From CAZOKO01 sp964580455 (lineage in GTDB: Bacteria > Desulfobacterota > WTBG01): a DNA stretch of 26,970 bases. The translations under genes were made by a program, and so were the position numbers. Under the pieces are notes generated by a model, which worked only from the letters and a program-made list of their open reading frames with translations, did no database searches and was not told the origin of the DNA. Where the stretch lies: assembly GCA_964580455.1 (NCBI GenBank), contig CAZOKO010000031.1, forward strand, positions 1 through 26,970. Direction: 5' to 3'. Below, piece after piece: positions 1 to 6,650 of the stretch (positions within the stretch are counted from its first letter, which is position 1; each line of letters opens with the position of its first letter).

Positions 1-1360
1 CCAGTATGTTACGGTTTTGCTTTCTTGCTGTAGAAAGGTAGCTTCTTATTCGGGCGAAGTATTTTGCCCCTTGTATGGTACGGAAACATCCCGATATTTT
101 CAGGCGAACTTTGATCATTCGGATATCTTGTTCGGCAAGGTTATTTGAAAATGGGACATTTATGTCATGAAGGAAAGCAAGCACAGAGGATTCATGATCT
201 CCGAGACGTTCGAGTAGATTTTGAGCCTTGGTTTTTTTAGTCCTACCTCTTTTCTTTTTAAGTGGGGGGTCTGGAAGAGGGTTGCACACCCACCCTTCGG
301 CAATAAGATAGCGGTATTTTTTGATCCACGGGTCTTTTTGTTTTTCGGTTAACTGTTTATGTTGCAGGCAGGCAAAATCATTCATTGCCAACAGAAGATC
401 GAACATATTTTTTGCCCACACTTGCTCCTGCTGCTCGAACAGGAAAGTAAGTTCCCGTAGGTGGTGAGCATTGCATAAACCGTGTTTACAGTTATATGAG
501 AGATAAGGTTCCCAGAAATCATGAATGAGATGTCCGCAAAAATTTGGCAATATATTGAAATGATCCATGGCTTCAGCGCCGCGTTTTTCATGGACACCGA
601 AGAAGGTTAACGTTTTTGTGCTTGCAGTGTGCAACCAGTGTAGTTTGCCGGCAGTACGAACGCCACTTTCGTCGACGTTGAGAATCGGGGATTTACACAG
701 CGTTTCCATAACGGCTGTCTCAAAGGGAGCGAGGTTGTCATAACTTCGACGCGAGGCATCAAAGACAGTGGCTTCGCTGACGGGAGCGCTATAAAGATCA
801 TTCATCATCTGGGAGATACGGTTGGGAGGGATAAGCTGTTGATTATGTAAGTAAGCCAACAGTCCCCGGAACCTGGGCCCATACTGGGCAGGAGAACTGA
901 TATTTTCTGGAAATGAGGCGCTGTTGGACAAGCCGCATTTAGGGCAAAGTTTGATCTCACCTCTATATTCGGTGGCTTCAAGTTTGGGTTGCGGCAGTTC
1001 AAAAACCTGTCGGCTGATATAGCCGGCAACCGGTTCATGAGTGAGGTCGGCACAGCAAGAACAGGAGGTTATAGGCAGAGGAACAACATAGTCAGGCTTT
1101 TCGGTCTGTTTTAGATTATGACCTTTATGCCCTTTTTGTCCGCCACTTTTTTTCTTGGAATGCTTACGCAGACTTTTCGGTTTGGGTTTAGCCGGCCCAT
1201 CTGACGAGGGTGGTTTGCTGCTGTTGCTGCTGTTTTTGTTGAGCTTCTGTTCCAGTTCGCAAACACGCTTTGAGAGTGACAGAACTTGCTCTTGGTAGGA
1301 CAGGATGAGATCTACCAAGATATTTTTGTCGAGACGACTGAGTTGTTCTCTGGTAAACAT
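1..1360 (-). CDS. IS66-family transposase (TnpC type), 3' end outside window
   Basis: About 453 codons are open from an ATG at 1360 to the window edge. The N-terminus (about residues 8-55) has the IS66 leucine-rich region followed by NSSNSSKPPSSDG. A zinc-binding region follows, with CSCC near 100 and CPKC near 139. The core has NVDESGV (D230), HDFWEPY (D281), the NCKHGLCNAHHLREL segment (291-304), and a late NNLAEQDIRM motif (E410), matching the IS66 DDE pattern and C-terminal RTIQGAKYFARIRSYL. The reading frame has no stop or frameshift, and the part seen is close to the usual family length, so the gene looks intact. It is translationally coupled to the upstream DUF4338 gene through TAATG. 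It catalyses cut-and-paste transposition in this family. Confidence 0.9.
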   Translation of the reverse strand, partial: MFTREQLSRLDKNILVDLILSYQEQVLSLSKRVCELEQKLNKNSSNSSKPPSSDGPAKPKPKSLRKHSKKKSGGQKGHKGHNLKQTEKPDYVVPLPITSCSCCADLTHEPVAGYISRQVFELPQPKLEATEYRGEIKLCPKCGLSNSASFPENISSPAQYGPRFRGLLAYLHNQQLIPPNRISQMMNDLYSAPVSEATVFDASRRSYDNLAPFETAVMETLCKSPILNVDESGVRTAGKLHWLHTASTKTLTFFGVHEKRGAEAMDHFNILPNFCGHLIHDFWEPYLSYNCKHGLCNAHHLRELTFLFEQQEQVWAKNMFDLLLAMNDFACLQHKQLTEKQKDPWIKKYRYLIAEGWVCNPLPDPPLKKKRGRTKKTKAQNLLERLGDHESSVLAFLHDINVPFSNNLAEQDIRMIKVRLKISGCFRTIQGAKYFARIRSYLSTARKQNRNIL

Positions 1361-2247
1361 TATGAATTTCCCCGACATAAAATTTGCCGGAAGTTCCAAG
1401 TCAAAGGATACAGATAAATGTCTTTTACAGGGACTACGAGGTTATTATAACGATCTTGTCGCGACCGTCCTTTTGTCTGGCCAATACAGAACCAATTAGA
1501 TGCCTTGTAGCAAGTGCCTTTGAAGCGGTCACGCTCAACAAATGTCTCCACCATATGAATGGGGTGACCGTATTTATGCATCCAGTCCTGTTTGATACGT
1601 CTCAGGATCCTGGAGAGAATATAACTTGCAAGGTGAGGAACACGAATCCAAGGCAGTAGGAGAAAACGGGTATTATTGGTCAAGGCGCTTATGTTGGCTT
1701 TGCGGATCTCTGGGCTCCAGCCAATAAAGTTATCACGGGGAGCGGTATTCCAAGCAGCAGATCCGAAAAGAAGACAAGCAAGATCACGTCCTAATTTATC
1801 CCGGATGAGGAACTTTAGGCTTTCGCCCACTGTTCGGTTGAAACCAAGATAATGGTGTTGGTTGAGATAATATCCGACACAATTGTCCTCATAGGAATTA
1901 GCCAGAGGAATATTAATGGACAGTGGGGTGAGATCGCTTAACGATGTGACAATAGGTTTGTTTGCTGGTGCAATAAACGCTTTAGGAAAAGGAGGATGTT
2001 GGGAACGCCGTTTTGCAATACGAATGGGTGGTAACTTGAGTTGACCGCGTTGTTCGAGTTTATCGATCAGGCTGCGGGCAGCGAAAGTTTTTAACTGGCC
2101 AGTAGAGGTACGCCACTCCCAACGTCGGCATATATGCTGAGTTATTTTGTGCCTACTCCAATCAGGATGCTTCTCAATAATGGTTTGCAAACAACAAACT
2201 TCTGATTGGTGAAGAACTCGCCCTTGGCAGTGTATGATTTTATCCAT
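1360..2247 (-). CDS. DUF4338 (DruA-related) protein carried on IS66-type element
   Basis: This 295-residue protein fits DUF4338, the family that includes DruA of the Druantia anti-phage system. Visible family features are YYLNQHHYLGFNRTVGE (126-142), GRDLACLLFGSAAWNTAPRD (153-172), IGWSPE (175-180), NNTRFLLLPWIRVPHLAS (191-208), HMVETFVERDRFKGTCYKA (231-249) and GQTKGRSRQDR (256-266). The N-terminal 75 residues are helical and basic. Its stop overlaps the transposase start, which ties it to the IS element. No other Druantia genes (DruB-E) are present, so a role in transposition is more likely than a complete defence system; that role is inferred. The biochemical function of stand-alone copies is not known to me. 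Confidence 0.8.
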   Translation of the reverse strand: MDKIIHCQGRVLHQSEVCCLQTIIEKHPDWSRHKITQHICRRWEWRTSTGQLKTFAARSLIDKLEQRGQLKLPPIRIAKRRSQHPPFPKAFIAPANKPIVTSLSDLTPLSINIPLANSYEDNCVGYYLNQHHYLGFNRTVGESLKFLIRDKLGRDLACLLFGSAAWNTAPRDNFIGWSPEIRKANISALTNNTRFLLLPWIRVPHLASYILSRILRRIKQDWMHKYGHPIHMVETFVERDRFKGTCYKASNWFCIGQTKGRSRQDRYNNLVVPVKDIYLYPLTWNFRQILCRGNS

Positions 2248-2790
2248 GACAACTATAATGTCATAGATTTGAGTGTTAGTCCAGGAAAAAATTAAAACAG
2301 GGTCAAATAACCTGAGTAGTTACAAAATATTTAGTCTCAAGTTGTGTAAGACAGCGATTAAATTTTCTTTTGTCCTCCATTTTGCTCCCCTTTTTTTATT
2401 TTTAATTATTTACCACAAATCACAGAGTACGCTGAGGAGAATATTGTTTGTAATACAAGCATAATGTTTTTGCGCCAGTGGGATTTTAGAATTCCCACCC
2501 AGCAAGATAATTTTATTACCTATGCGATCTTAGCATTTTCTGCAGTGAATAACCACTATGTAGTTTGAAAAATCTTGATTAAATATACCACACTCAATAC
2601 GAGAACAAAATACCTTTACCACAAAATAATCTACAGGTAAAGTATGACCCCTGAGAAAATAAAAAGTTATCTAATAAAATTGATTGGCTTTCCGACAGGT
2701 AGAAGCGTGGAATATAATAAGAAGATGATCTGGATATTCCGGTAAATACCATTACAAAACTTAAACCACCCCCTCCCTCTCCGTTTGCAG
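2248..2790. other. AT-rich intergenic region, no confident gene
   Basis: This 543-bp stretch probably holds the outer end and promoter of the IS66-type element, but no terminal repeat or clear -35/-10 pair is convincing. At 2421-2440 it has a degenerate copy of a repeat (CAGAGTACGC...GGAGA) also found on the other strand at 6628-6650. A 63-codon plus-strand reading frame at 2273-2464 lacks any family signature and is not called. Confidence 0.5.
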
Positions 2791-2979
2791 ATGGAGGTCA
2801 TTGGGAAAACCAGGGTGATTACCACGCGGGGAACACCAGGAGAAGAAATAGTTGAAAAGATTATTAGGGAAGGAGATACGCTTTATTCCAATGGTTATGG
2901 TCGTATAAACTTTGAGTTAGATAAGCAGGTTAATTTATTATGCAAGGTTTTCAAAGCGTTCAATGTTAGCGCTCCATGA
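2791..2979 (+). CDS. Small hypothetical protein, doubtful
   Basis: An ATG at 2791 opens a 62-residue frame with a protein-like composition (mixed charged and hydrophobic residues, a TTRGTPGEEIVEKIIREGD segment), but I recognise no family. A TTG at 2785 is an alternative start; neither has a good ribosome binding site. It is the only plausible plus-strand gene in the window, and its last 14 bases overlap the 3' end of the convergent sigma-factor gene. It could be a remnant of a longer gene displaced by the neighbouring insertion element, or chance. Confidence 0.3.
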   Translation: MEVIGKTRVITTRGTPGEEIVEKIIREGDTLYSNGYGRINFELDKQVNLLCKVFKAFNVSAP

Positions 2980-4690
2980 ATGCCCTCAGATTTTTACTTC
3001 TGCTGTGATATCTCAGCTTCTGTAATGCCTTTTCTTCAATCTGCCTGATTCTTTCCTTGGTAACCTTGAAGTTATACCCAACCTCCTCAAGGGTGTGATC
3101 TGCTTTTTCATCTATGCCAAACCTCATCTTTAAAACCTTTTCTTCCTTTTGTGTTAAGGTGGATAATACCTTTTTTGTCTGTTCACTTAGGCTGTTTTGG
3201 ACAACAGTTTTTCCTGGAGTAGCAATTTTTCTATCTTCGATGAAATCTCCCAGCTGGCTGTCTTCTTCCATGCCTACGGGTGTTGCTAAAGATATAGGTT
3301 CTTTAGTAATTCTGAGAACCTTTCTCACCTTGTCTATGGGGAATTCAATCTTCTCCGCAATCTCTTCCGGAGTGGGTTCTCTCCCAATTTCCTGAACCAT
3401 GTGACGCGAGGTTCTAATCAGCTTGTTTGTGGTTTCAATCATGTGAACGGGAACTCTGATGGTTCTTGCCTGATCTGCAACAGCTCTGGTGATAGCCTGC
3501 CTGATCCACCAGGTAGCGTAGGTACTGAATTTATACCCTCTATGATACTCAAATTTTTCGGAGGCCCTGATAAGACCTATATTACCTTCCTGAATCAGAT
3601 CCAAAAGCTGTAATCCCCGGTTGGAATATTTTTTTGCAATGCTTACCACCAGTCTTAAATTGGCCTTTATTAATTGTTCCTTGGCGTACCTGGCCTTAAT
3701 TTCCCCTTCTTCAATGGATTTGATAGCATTCTTTAATGCCTGAGTATCTAATGTGGATTCGGTTTCAATTATTTTAATTTCCATCTGGGCGTTTTTTATT
3801 ATCTTCTCAAATTCCAATAAATCCTTTTTAGAAATATCTGCTTTCCTTTCCTGACAACCTTTTTTTGCCTGGCGAAACAGCTTTTTGAGTTTCTCCAGGG
3901 AGGTATTCGTTTCTTCAGTACACTGAATGATTTTTTCCTCAGCGTTCTTCAACATTTCAAACAAAAGTTTTACTTTTCGTGCAACTTTTTCGATCTGACG
4001 TTTATTGAGGTTAATTTCCTGTAATAAATCAGATATTTTTTCAGAGTTTTGATCAATCTTTTTCGTTAGCTCTCTTTTTTTTGTTTCACTCAAGTTCTTC
4101 TGCGCAAATTTCTTTTGTAATTCCAGATGTTTTTTTTCAGCATCTTTAATCTTTTCTATTAAGGAGAGAACTTTATTTTTATACTGTTCTTCATCAATAT
4201 CAGTCTCTTCTTCGTCCAGACCACTTATAACTTCTCTCACCGATATCTTGCTGGATTTGAGTTCTTCTCCTAAATTTATGATTTCCCTGATGATGAGGGG
4301 AGCATTTAACACAACATCAGCGATTTCCTTTTCACCTTCTTCTATGCGTTTTAGGATTTCAATTTCTTCAGCACTGTTGAGCAGGGATATCGATCCCATC
4401 TCTTTCAGGTAGATTCTCCCTGGATCTTTGTGCTTTTCTAAAGACTCTGGTTCTAAAGCATCTTCTATCTCTTCTAGAATTTTCTGAGGTTTAATCTCAG
4501 GTGTGATATCATCTTGAGCATTGTCGGTTTGTGCGTCTATTGCGCCGAATGTTATAACGGTCGGTTCTGAGGGAGAAATATCTGATTCTAAAGCGTCTGT
4601 TACCTCTTCATATGACAAGGACCCACTATCTTTTTCCATGCAAATGAGCTGAGTTGCTTCATAGGCGGCATCATTTTTAAACATCAGCAT
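2966..4690 (-). CDS. rpoD: RNA polymerase sigma-70 factor, RpoD type
   Basis: The 574-residue product directs RNA polymerase to promoters. Region 1.2 is at about 88-120 (DPGRIYLKEMGSISLL). A long charged coiled-coil-like non-conserved region spans about 165-330. Region 2 runs about 335-405 with KANLRLVVSIAKKY, LDLIQEGNIGL and the -10-reading segment YKFSTYATWWIRQAITRA. Region 3 is about 410-480 (IRVPVHMIET...GREPTPEEIAEK). Region 4 is about 505-572 with the -35 helix-turn-helix HTLEEVGYNFKVTKERIRQIE. Region 1.1 is short and eroded: only SYEEVTDAL (26-34) recalls it. AAGGAG lies 4 nt before the chosen ATG and 10 nt before a second ATG (codon 3). There is no dnaG next to it, so this could be the primary sigma factor or a second RpoD-like one. 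Confidence 0.92.
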   Translation of the reverse strand: MLMFKNDAAYEATQLICMEKDSGSLSYEEVTDALESDISPSEPTVITFGAIDAQTDNAQDDITPEIKPQKILEEIEDALEPESLEKHKDPGRIYLKEMGSISLLNSAEEIEILKRIEEGEKEIADVVLNAPLIIREIINLGEELKSSKISVREVISGLDEEETDIDEEQYKNKVLSLIEKIKDAEKKHLELQKKFAQKNLSETKKRELTKKIDQNSEKISDLLQEINLNKRQIEKVARKVKLLFEMLKNAEEKIIQCTEETNTSLEKLKKLFRQAKKGCQERKADISKKDLLEFEKIIKNAQMEIKIIETESTLDTQALKNAIKSIEEGEIKARYAKEQLIKANLRLVVSIAKKYSNRGLQLLDLIQEGNIGLIRASEKFEYHRGYKFSTYATWWIRQAITRAVADQARTIRVPVHMIETTNKLIRTSRHMVQEIGREPTPEEIAEKIEFPIDKVRKVLRITKEPISLATPVGMEEDSQLGDFIEDRKIATPGKTVVQNSLSEQTKKVLSTLTQKEEKVLKMRFGIDEKADHTLEEVGYNFKVTKERIRQIEEKALQKLRYHSRSKNLRAFMER

Positions 4691-5073
4691 TTCACTCCTT
4701 ATCTAGTTATTATTAAGAACTTTGAATCAGTTAATGATATTTAATAAATATCTATCTATTTGTGTAATTAGACTTAGCAATTTGAATACCAGTTGGAATT
4801 TCTGCTGCACATTTCCCCATTGTTGAGGTAAATGGCTGGATTTTAAATATAATTACTTATTGTTCTTAAACAGTTGATGGTTTTATTGTGTTAGTAGTAG
4901 GGGCCACAATTGTCCTTTTAAGAACGTAAACAGTATAATACCGCAATGTTCTTAAAAAACAATATGTTGTAAACGTGCAAGATAGTACAAAAAGAATCTG
5001 GATAAAATTTAAATGGAGTGTGGTGGAGTGTTAATAAATGTGGAAGGAATTCAATGGAATTTGGGTGGAGAGA
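4691..5073. other. Intergenic region upstream of sigma-factor gene
   Basis: This 383-bp AT-rich gap separates the end of the redox operon from the sigma-factor gene and must hold the latter's promoter, but no strong minus-strand -35/-10 pair is evident. It has four copies of the octamer GTTCTTAA or its complement, at 4713-4720, 4862-4869, 4918-4925 and 4948-4955. No rho-independent terminator for the upstream operon is visible. Confidence 0.6.
4916..4957. promoter_or_regulatory. Perfect 10-bp inverted repeat, possible operator
   Basis: TTTTAAGAAC at 4916-4925 and GTTCTTAAAA at 4948-4957 are perfect inverted copies separated by 22 bases. The core GTTCTTAA recurs at 4713-4720 and 4862-4869, closer to the sigma-factor start. 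AT-rich arms and no T-run argue against a terminator. A protein-binding site controlling the sigma-factor gene is the simplest reading, but this is inference. A plus-strand TTGTCC (4910-4915) and TATAAT (4934-4939), 18 bp apart, coincide with it and may be fortuitous. Confidence 0.4.
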
Positions 5074-5358
5074 TTATCCACCATCGAAGGGGAGCATGAT
5101 GGTGATGACATCGCCTTCATTGAGGGGGGTATTAAGGTCGGTTACTGAGCGGAAGACTTTCTCGTTAATCAGTATAAGGAGAGGGATAATTGTGCCTGTT
5201 AAAGGATCTCTTATCTGATGCTCAAAAGATTCTCCGTACTTTTGACACATGTTTTGTAACAGGTATCCCAGAGTATTTCCCTGTTCGATCTCATATTCTA
5301 TCTCGCTTTTTCCCAGGATGTCCCTGAGATTGGCAAAGGTTTTTACCTTTACTTTCAC
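5074..5358 (-). CDS. MoaD/ThiS-family sulfur carrier protein
   Basis: This 94-residue ubiquitin-fold protein has the MoaD layout: an N-terminal beta strand KVKVKTFANLRDILG, a middle helix around 28-40 and LLILINEKV, then PLNEGDVITIMLPFDGG. It ends exactly at the Gly-Gly that is adenylated and thiocarboxylated in this family, so it should be active without processing. MoaD donates sulfur to the dithiolene of the pterin cofactor of molybdenum or tungsten enzymes. It is the last gene of the cluster that begins with an AOR, which suggests it serves the AOR cofactor. Translation starts at GTG with GGGAAG about 9 nt upstream. It follows the ferredoxin gene by 24 bases. Confidence 0.85.
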   Translation of the reverse strand: MKVKVKTFANLRDILGKSEIEYEIEQGNTLGYLLQNMCQKYGESFEHQIRDPLTGTIIPLLILINEKVFRSVTDLNTPLNEGDVITIMLPFDGG

Positions 5359-5382
5359 GTTGTAAGACTTCCCATTCAGGTA

Positions 5383-5703
5383 CTATTTGCTTTCTTTAGC
5401 CTGTTTTAACCACTCTTCTGCAAGGATTTCGGGTATGATAATCTTTTTCTTATCTGGTTTGGGGTTGTCCTCCGAGTAGGTGAGCGCACCTACCTCACAG
5501 TATTTAACACAAGTTGGGTCCCCTCCACAGGCATCACACTTTCTGGTATAAACCGGAATAGGAATTTCGGGCAGTCCAATCAGGTTAACTTTGATGCGTG
5601 CCTTTTTAGGGTTAAATACTTTCTCCCTTACCATTGCACAGGCAAGTTCACACATTCGGCAGCCTGTACATTTATTAATATCGATAGCCAGATGTTTCTT
5701 CAT
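5383..5703 (-). CDS. Two-cluster 4Fe-4S ferredoxin subunit (AOR/Hdr associated)
   Basis: The roughly 106-residue protein has a first cysteine set, CTGCRMCELAC, near the N-terminus, and a second, CDACGGDPTCVKYC, near residue 60-75. This is the pattern of the electron-transfer subunits that accompany molybdenum/tungsten enzymes. The ATG at 5703 follows a TTG at 5706; GAGAGG lies upstream and serves either. It is 18 bases downstream of the HdrA-remainder gene and 24 bases upstream of the MoaD-like gene. It probably passes single electrons between the AOR and the Hdr modules; the partner is inferred from gene order. Confidence 0.85.
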   Translation of the reverse strand: MKKHLAIDINKCTGCRMCELACAMVREKVFNPKKARIKVNLIGLPEIPIPVYTRKCDACGGDPTCVKYCEVGALTYSEDNPKPDKKKIIIPEILAEEWLKQAKESK

Positions 5704-5721
5704 CAATGCTTTTTTCCTCTC

Positions 5722-6606
5722 TTAACCGAGGGTAACTCCTCCTGCGACTGAAATACCTTCTTTTTCCGTCTGCTGAAGTGAAAGGTCTTCAGTCGAATCA
5801 ATATTTTTAGCCAGCTTCAGCCCTAACTGTTCTCCTACTATCTTAACAGGGGTGGGAAGCTGTAATTGAGTGGATATAATAACCAGATGAAAATCCCCCT
5901 TCTGCTTTTTTCCTTCCTCCAGGAATTTAATCAAGAGATTTCCACTTTCTTCAATTTCTTTGATTGATAACATTTTACAATTTTTTGATATGAGGTCTGG
6001 GATCTGATCAAAATATGATTTATAAGAGTCCTTTGCTTCAATTGTGTGATTAGAGAGAAGCCACACTTCACTACCATCTATCCTGTTTCGGGTGACTGCT
6101 GCCCCTTTCAGTAAGGGAATTAGAGAATGTTGACTAATCTGCTTTTCATCGGAATAGATAAAGGCTATTTTTTGTGGGATCTCTCCGTCAGAAGGCCGAA
6201 GGATTAAACCTCCATAAGGACCCTCGCTGTGAAGAATACGTTTAAACTCAGTGTCAGTTATAACATTAGAATATTTTATGTAACCGAAACATTCATCTAT
6301 TGGTGCAGGGTTTTTTAGTATTCCTGGAGTAATGATAATGGAATCAACCTCAAGCTCACTTTCTTCATCTTTTTGATCAAAGTCTATGGCCTCTTTTTCA
6401 CAGGCAGCCAGACAGAGTTTACACCCCAGGCACCTGCGACAGCTAAGACACCTCCTGGCTTCCCTCAGAGCCTGCTCAGGGGTAAATCCTTTTTCGATTT
6501 CTTCAAAGTTCTTTACCCTCTCCTCTGCAGACAGCTCTGGCATACATGCTCGATCATCAGGGATATCTGTAAAGTCTATGATGTATCGCTTTCTTTCTTC
6601 TAACAT
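5722..6606 (-). CDS. HdrA C-terminal-half-like Fe-S protein (partner of HdrA/GltD)
   Basis: In this 294-residue protein the first 50 residues (ELSAEERVKNFEEIEKGFTPEQALREA) are typical of tails linked to GltD-type oxidoreductases. A dense cysteine block follows (C53, C56, C59, C62, C65, C69). After it comes sequence matching the middle of long HdrA proteins, including VDSIIITPG, NVITDTEFKRIL and LRPSDG, and ending in GISVAGGV. Where HdrA has QCVGSRD and a YCS..CC cluster motif, this protein has IYSDEKQ and lacks the cysteines, so that part is degenerate. Together with the upstream gene it rebuilds an HdrA with a GltD module inside. A palindromic repeat fills the 40-base gap between the two genes. 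No good ribosome binding site is seen. Confidence 0.75.
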   Translation of the reverse strand: MLEERKRYIIDFTDIPDDRACMPELSAEERVKNFEEIEKGFTPEQALREARRCLSCRRCLGCKLCLAACEKEAIDFDQKDEESELEVDSIIITPGILKNPAPIDECFGYIKYSNVITDTEFKRILHSEGPYGGLILRPSDGEIPQKIAFIYSDEKQISQHSLIPLLKGAAVTRNRIDGSEVWLLSNHTIEAKDSYKSYFDQIPDLISKNCKMLSIKEIEESGNLLIKFLEEGKKQKGDFHLVIISTQLQLPTPVKIVGEQLGLKLAKNIDSTEDLSLQQTEKEGISVAGGVTLG

Positions 6607-6627
6607 TTTTGTAAAATCTGCCTTATA

Positions 6628-6650
6628 TTCTCCGCGTACTCTGCGGTTAA
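6628..6650. repeat. Short palindromic intergenic repeat at a stop codon
   Basis: The sequence contains CCGC-gtactct-GCGG, a small hairpin. Read on the minus strand it starts at the TAA stop of the HdrA/GltD gene (6649-6647). A degenerate copy lies at 2421-2440. It fills most of the gap between the two parts of the split HdrA-like protein. Confidence 0.5.

Larger units (their letters stand above)
1..2247 (-). mobile_element. IS66-type insertion element with DUF4338 gene, incomplete at left edge
   Basis: Two minus-strand genes, a DUF4338 protein and an IS66-type transposase, overlap by one base (TAATG) and form one transcription unit that continues past base 1. IS66 elements usually carry tnpA and tnpB ahead of the large tnpC transposase; here a DUF4338 gene takes that place. 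Neither terminal inverted repeat can be named: the left end lies outside the window and no clear repeat is visible just right of 2247, so the right boundary is only the start of the first gene. Confidence 0.75.

Noticed and set aside
382..1053. Small minus-strand frames inside the IS66 region suggesting a decayed transposase
   Set aside because: They are in another frame; the true transposase frame is open from 1360 to the window edge.
1360..2247. Druantia anti-phage defence system
   Set aside because: Only a DruA-type protein is present, coupled to a transposase; the other Druantia components are absent.
4910..4939. Plus-strand promoter TTGTCC-18-TATAAT
   Set aside because: It would transcribe only antisense to the MoaD-like gene; no plus-strand gene follows, so it is noted but not called.
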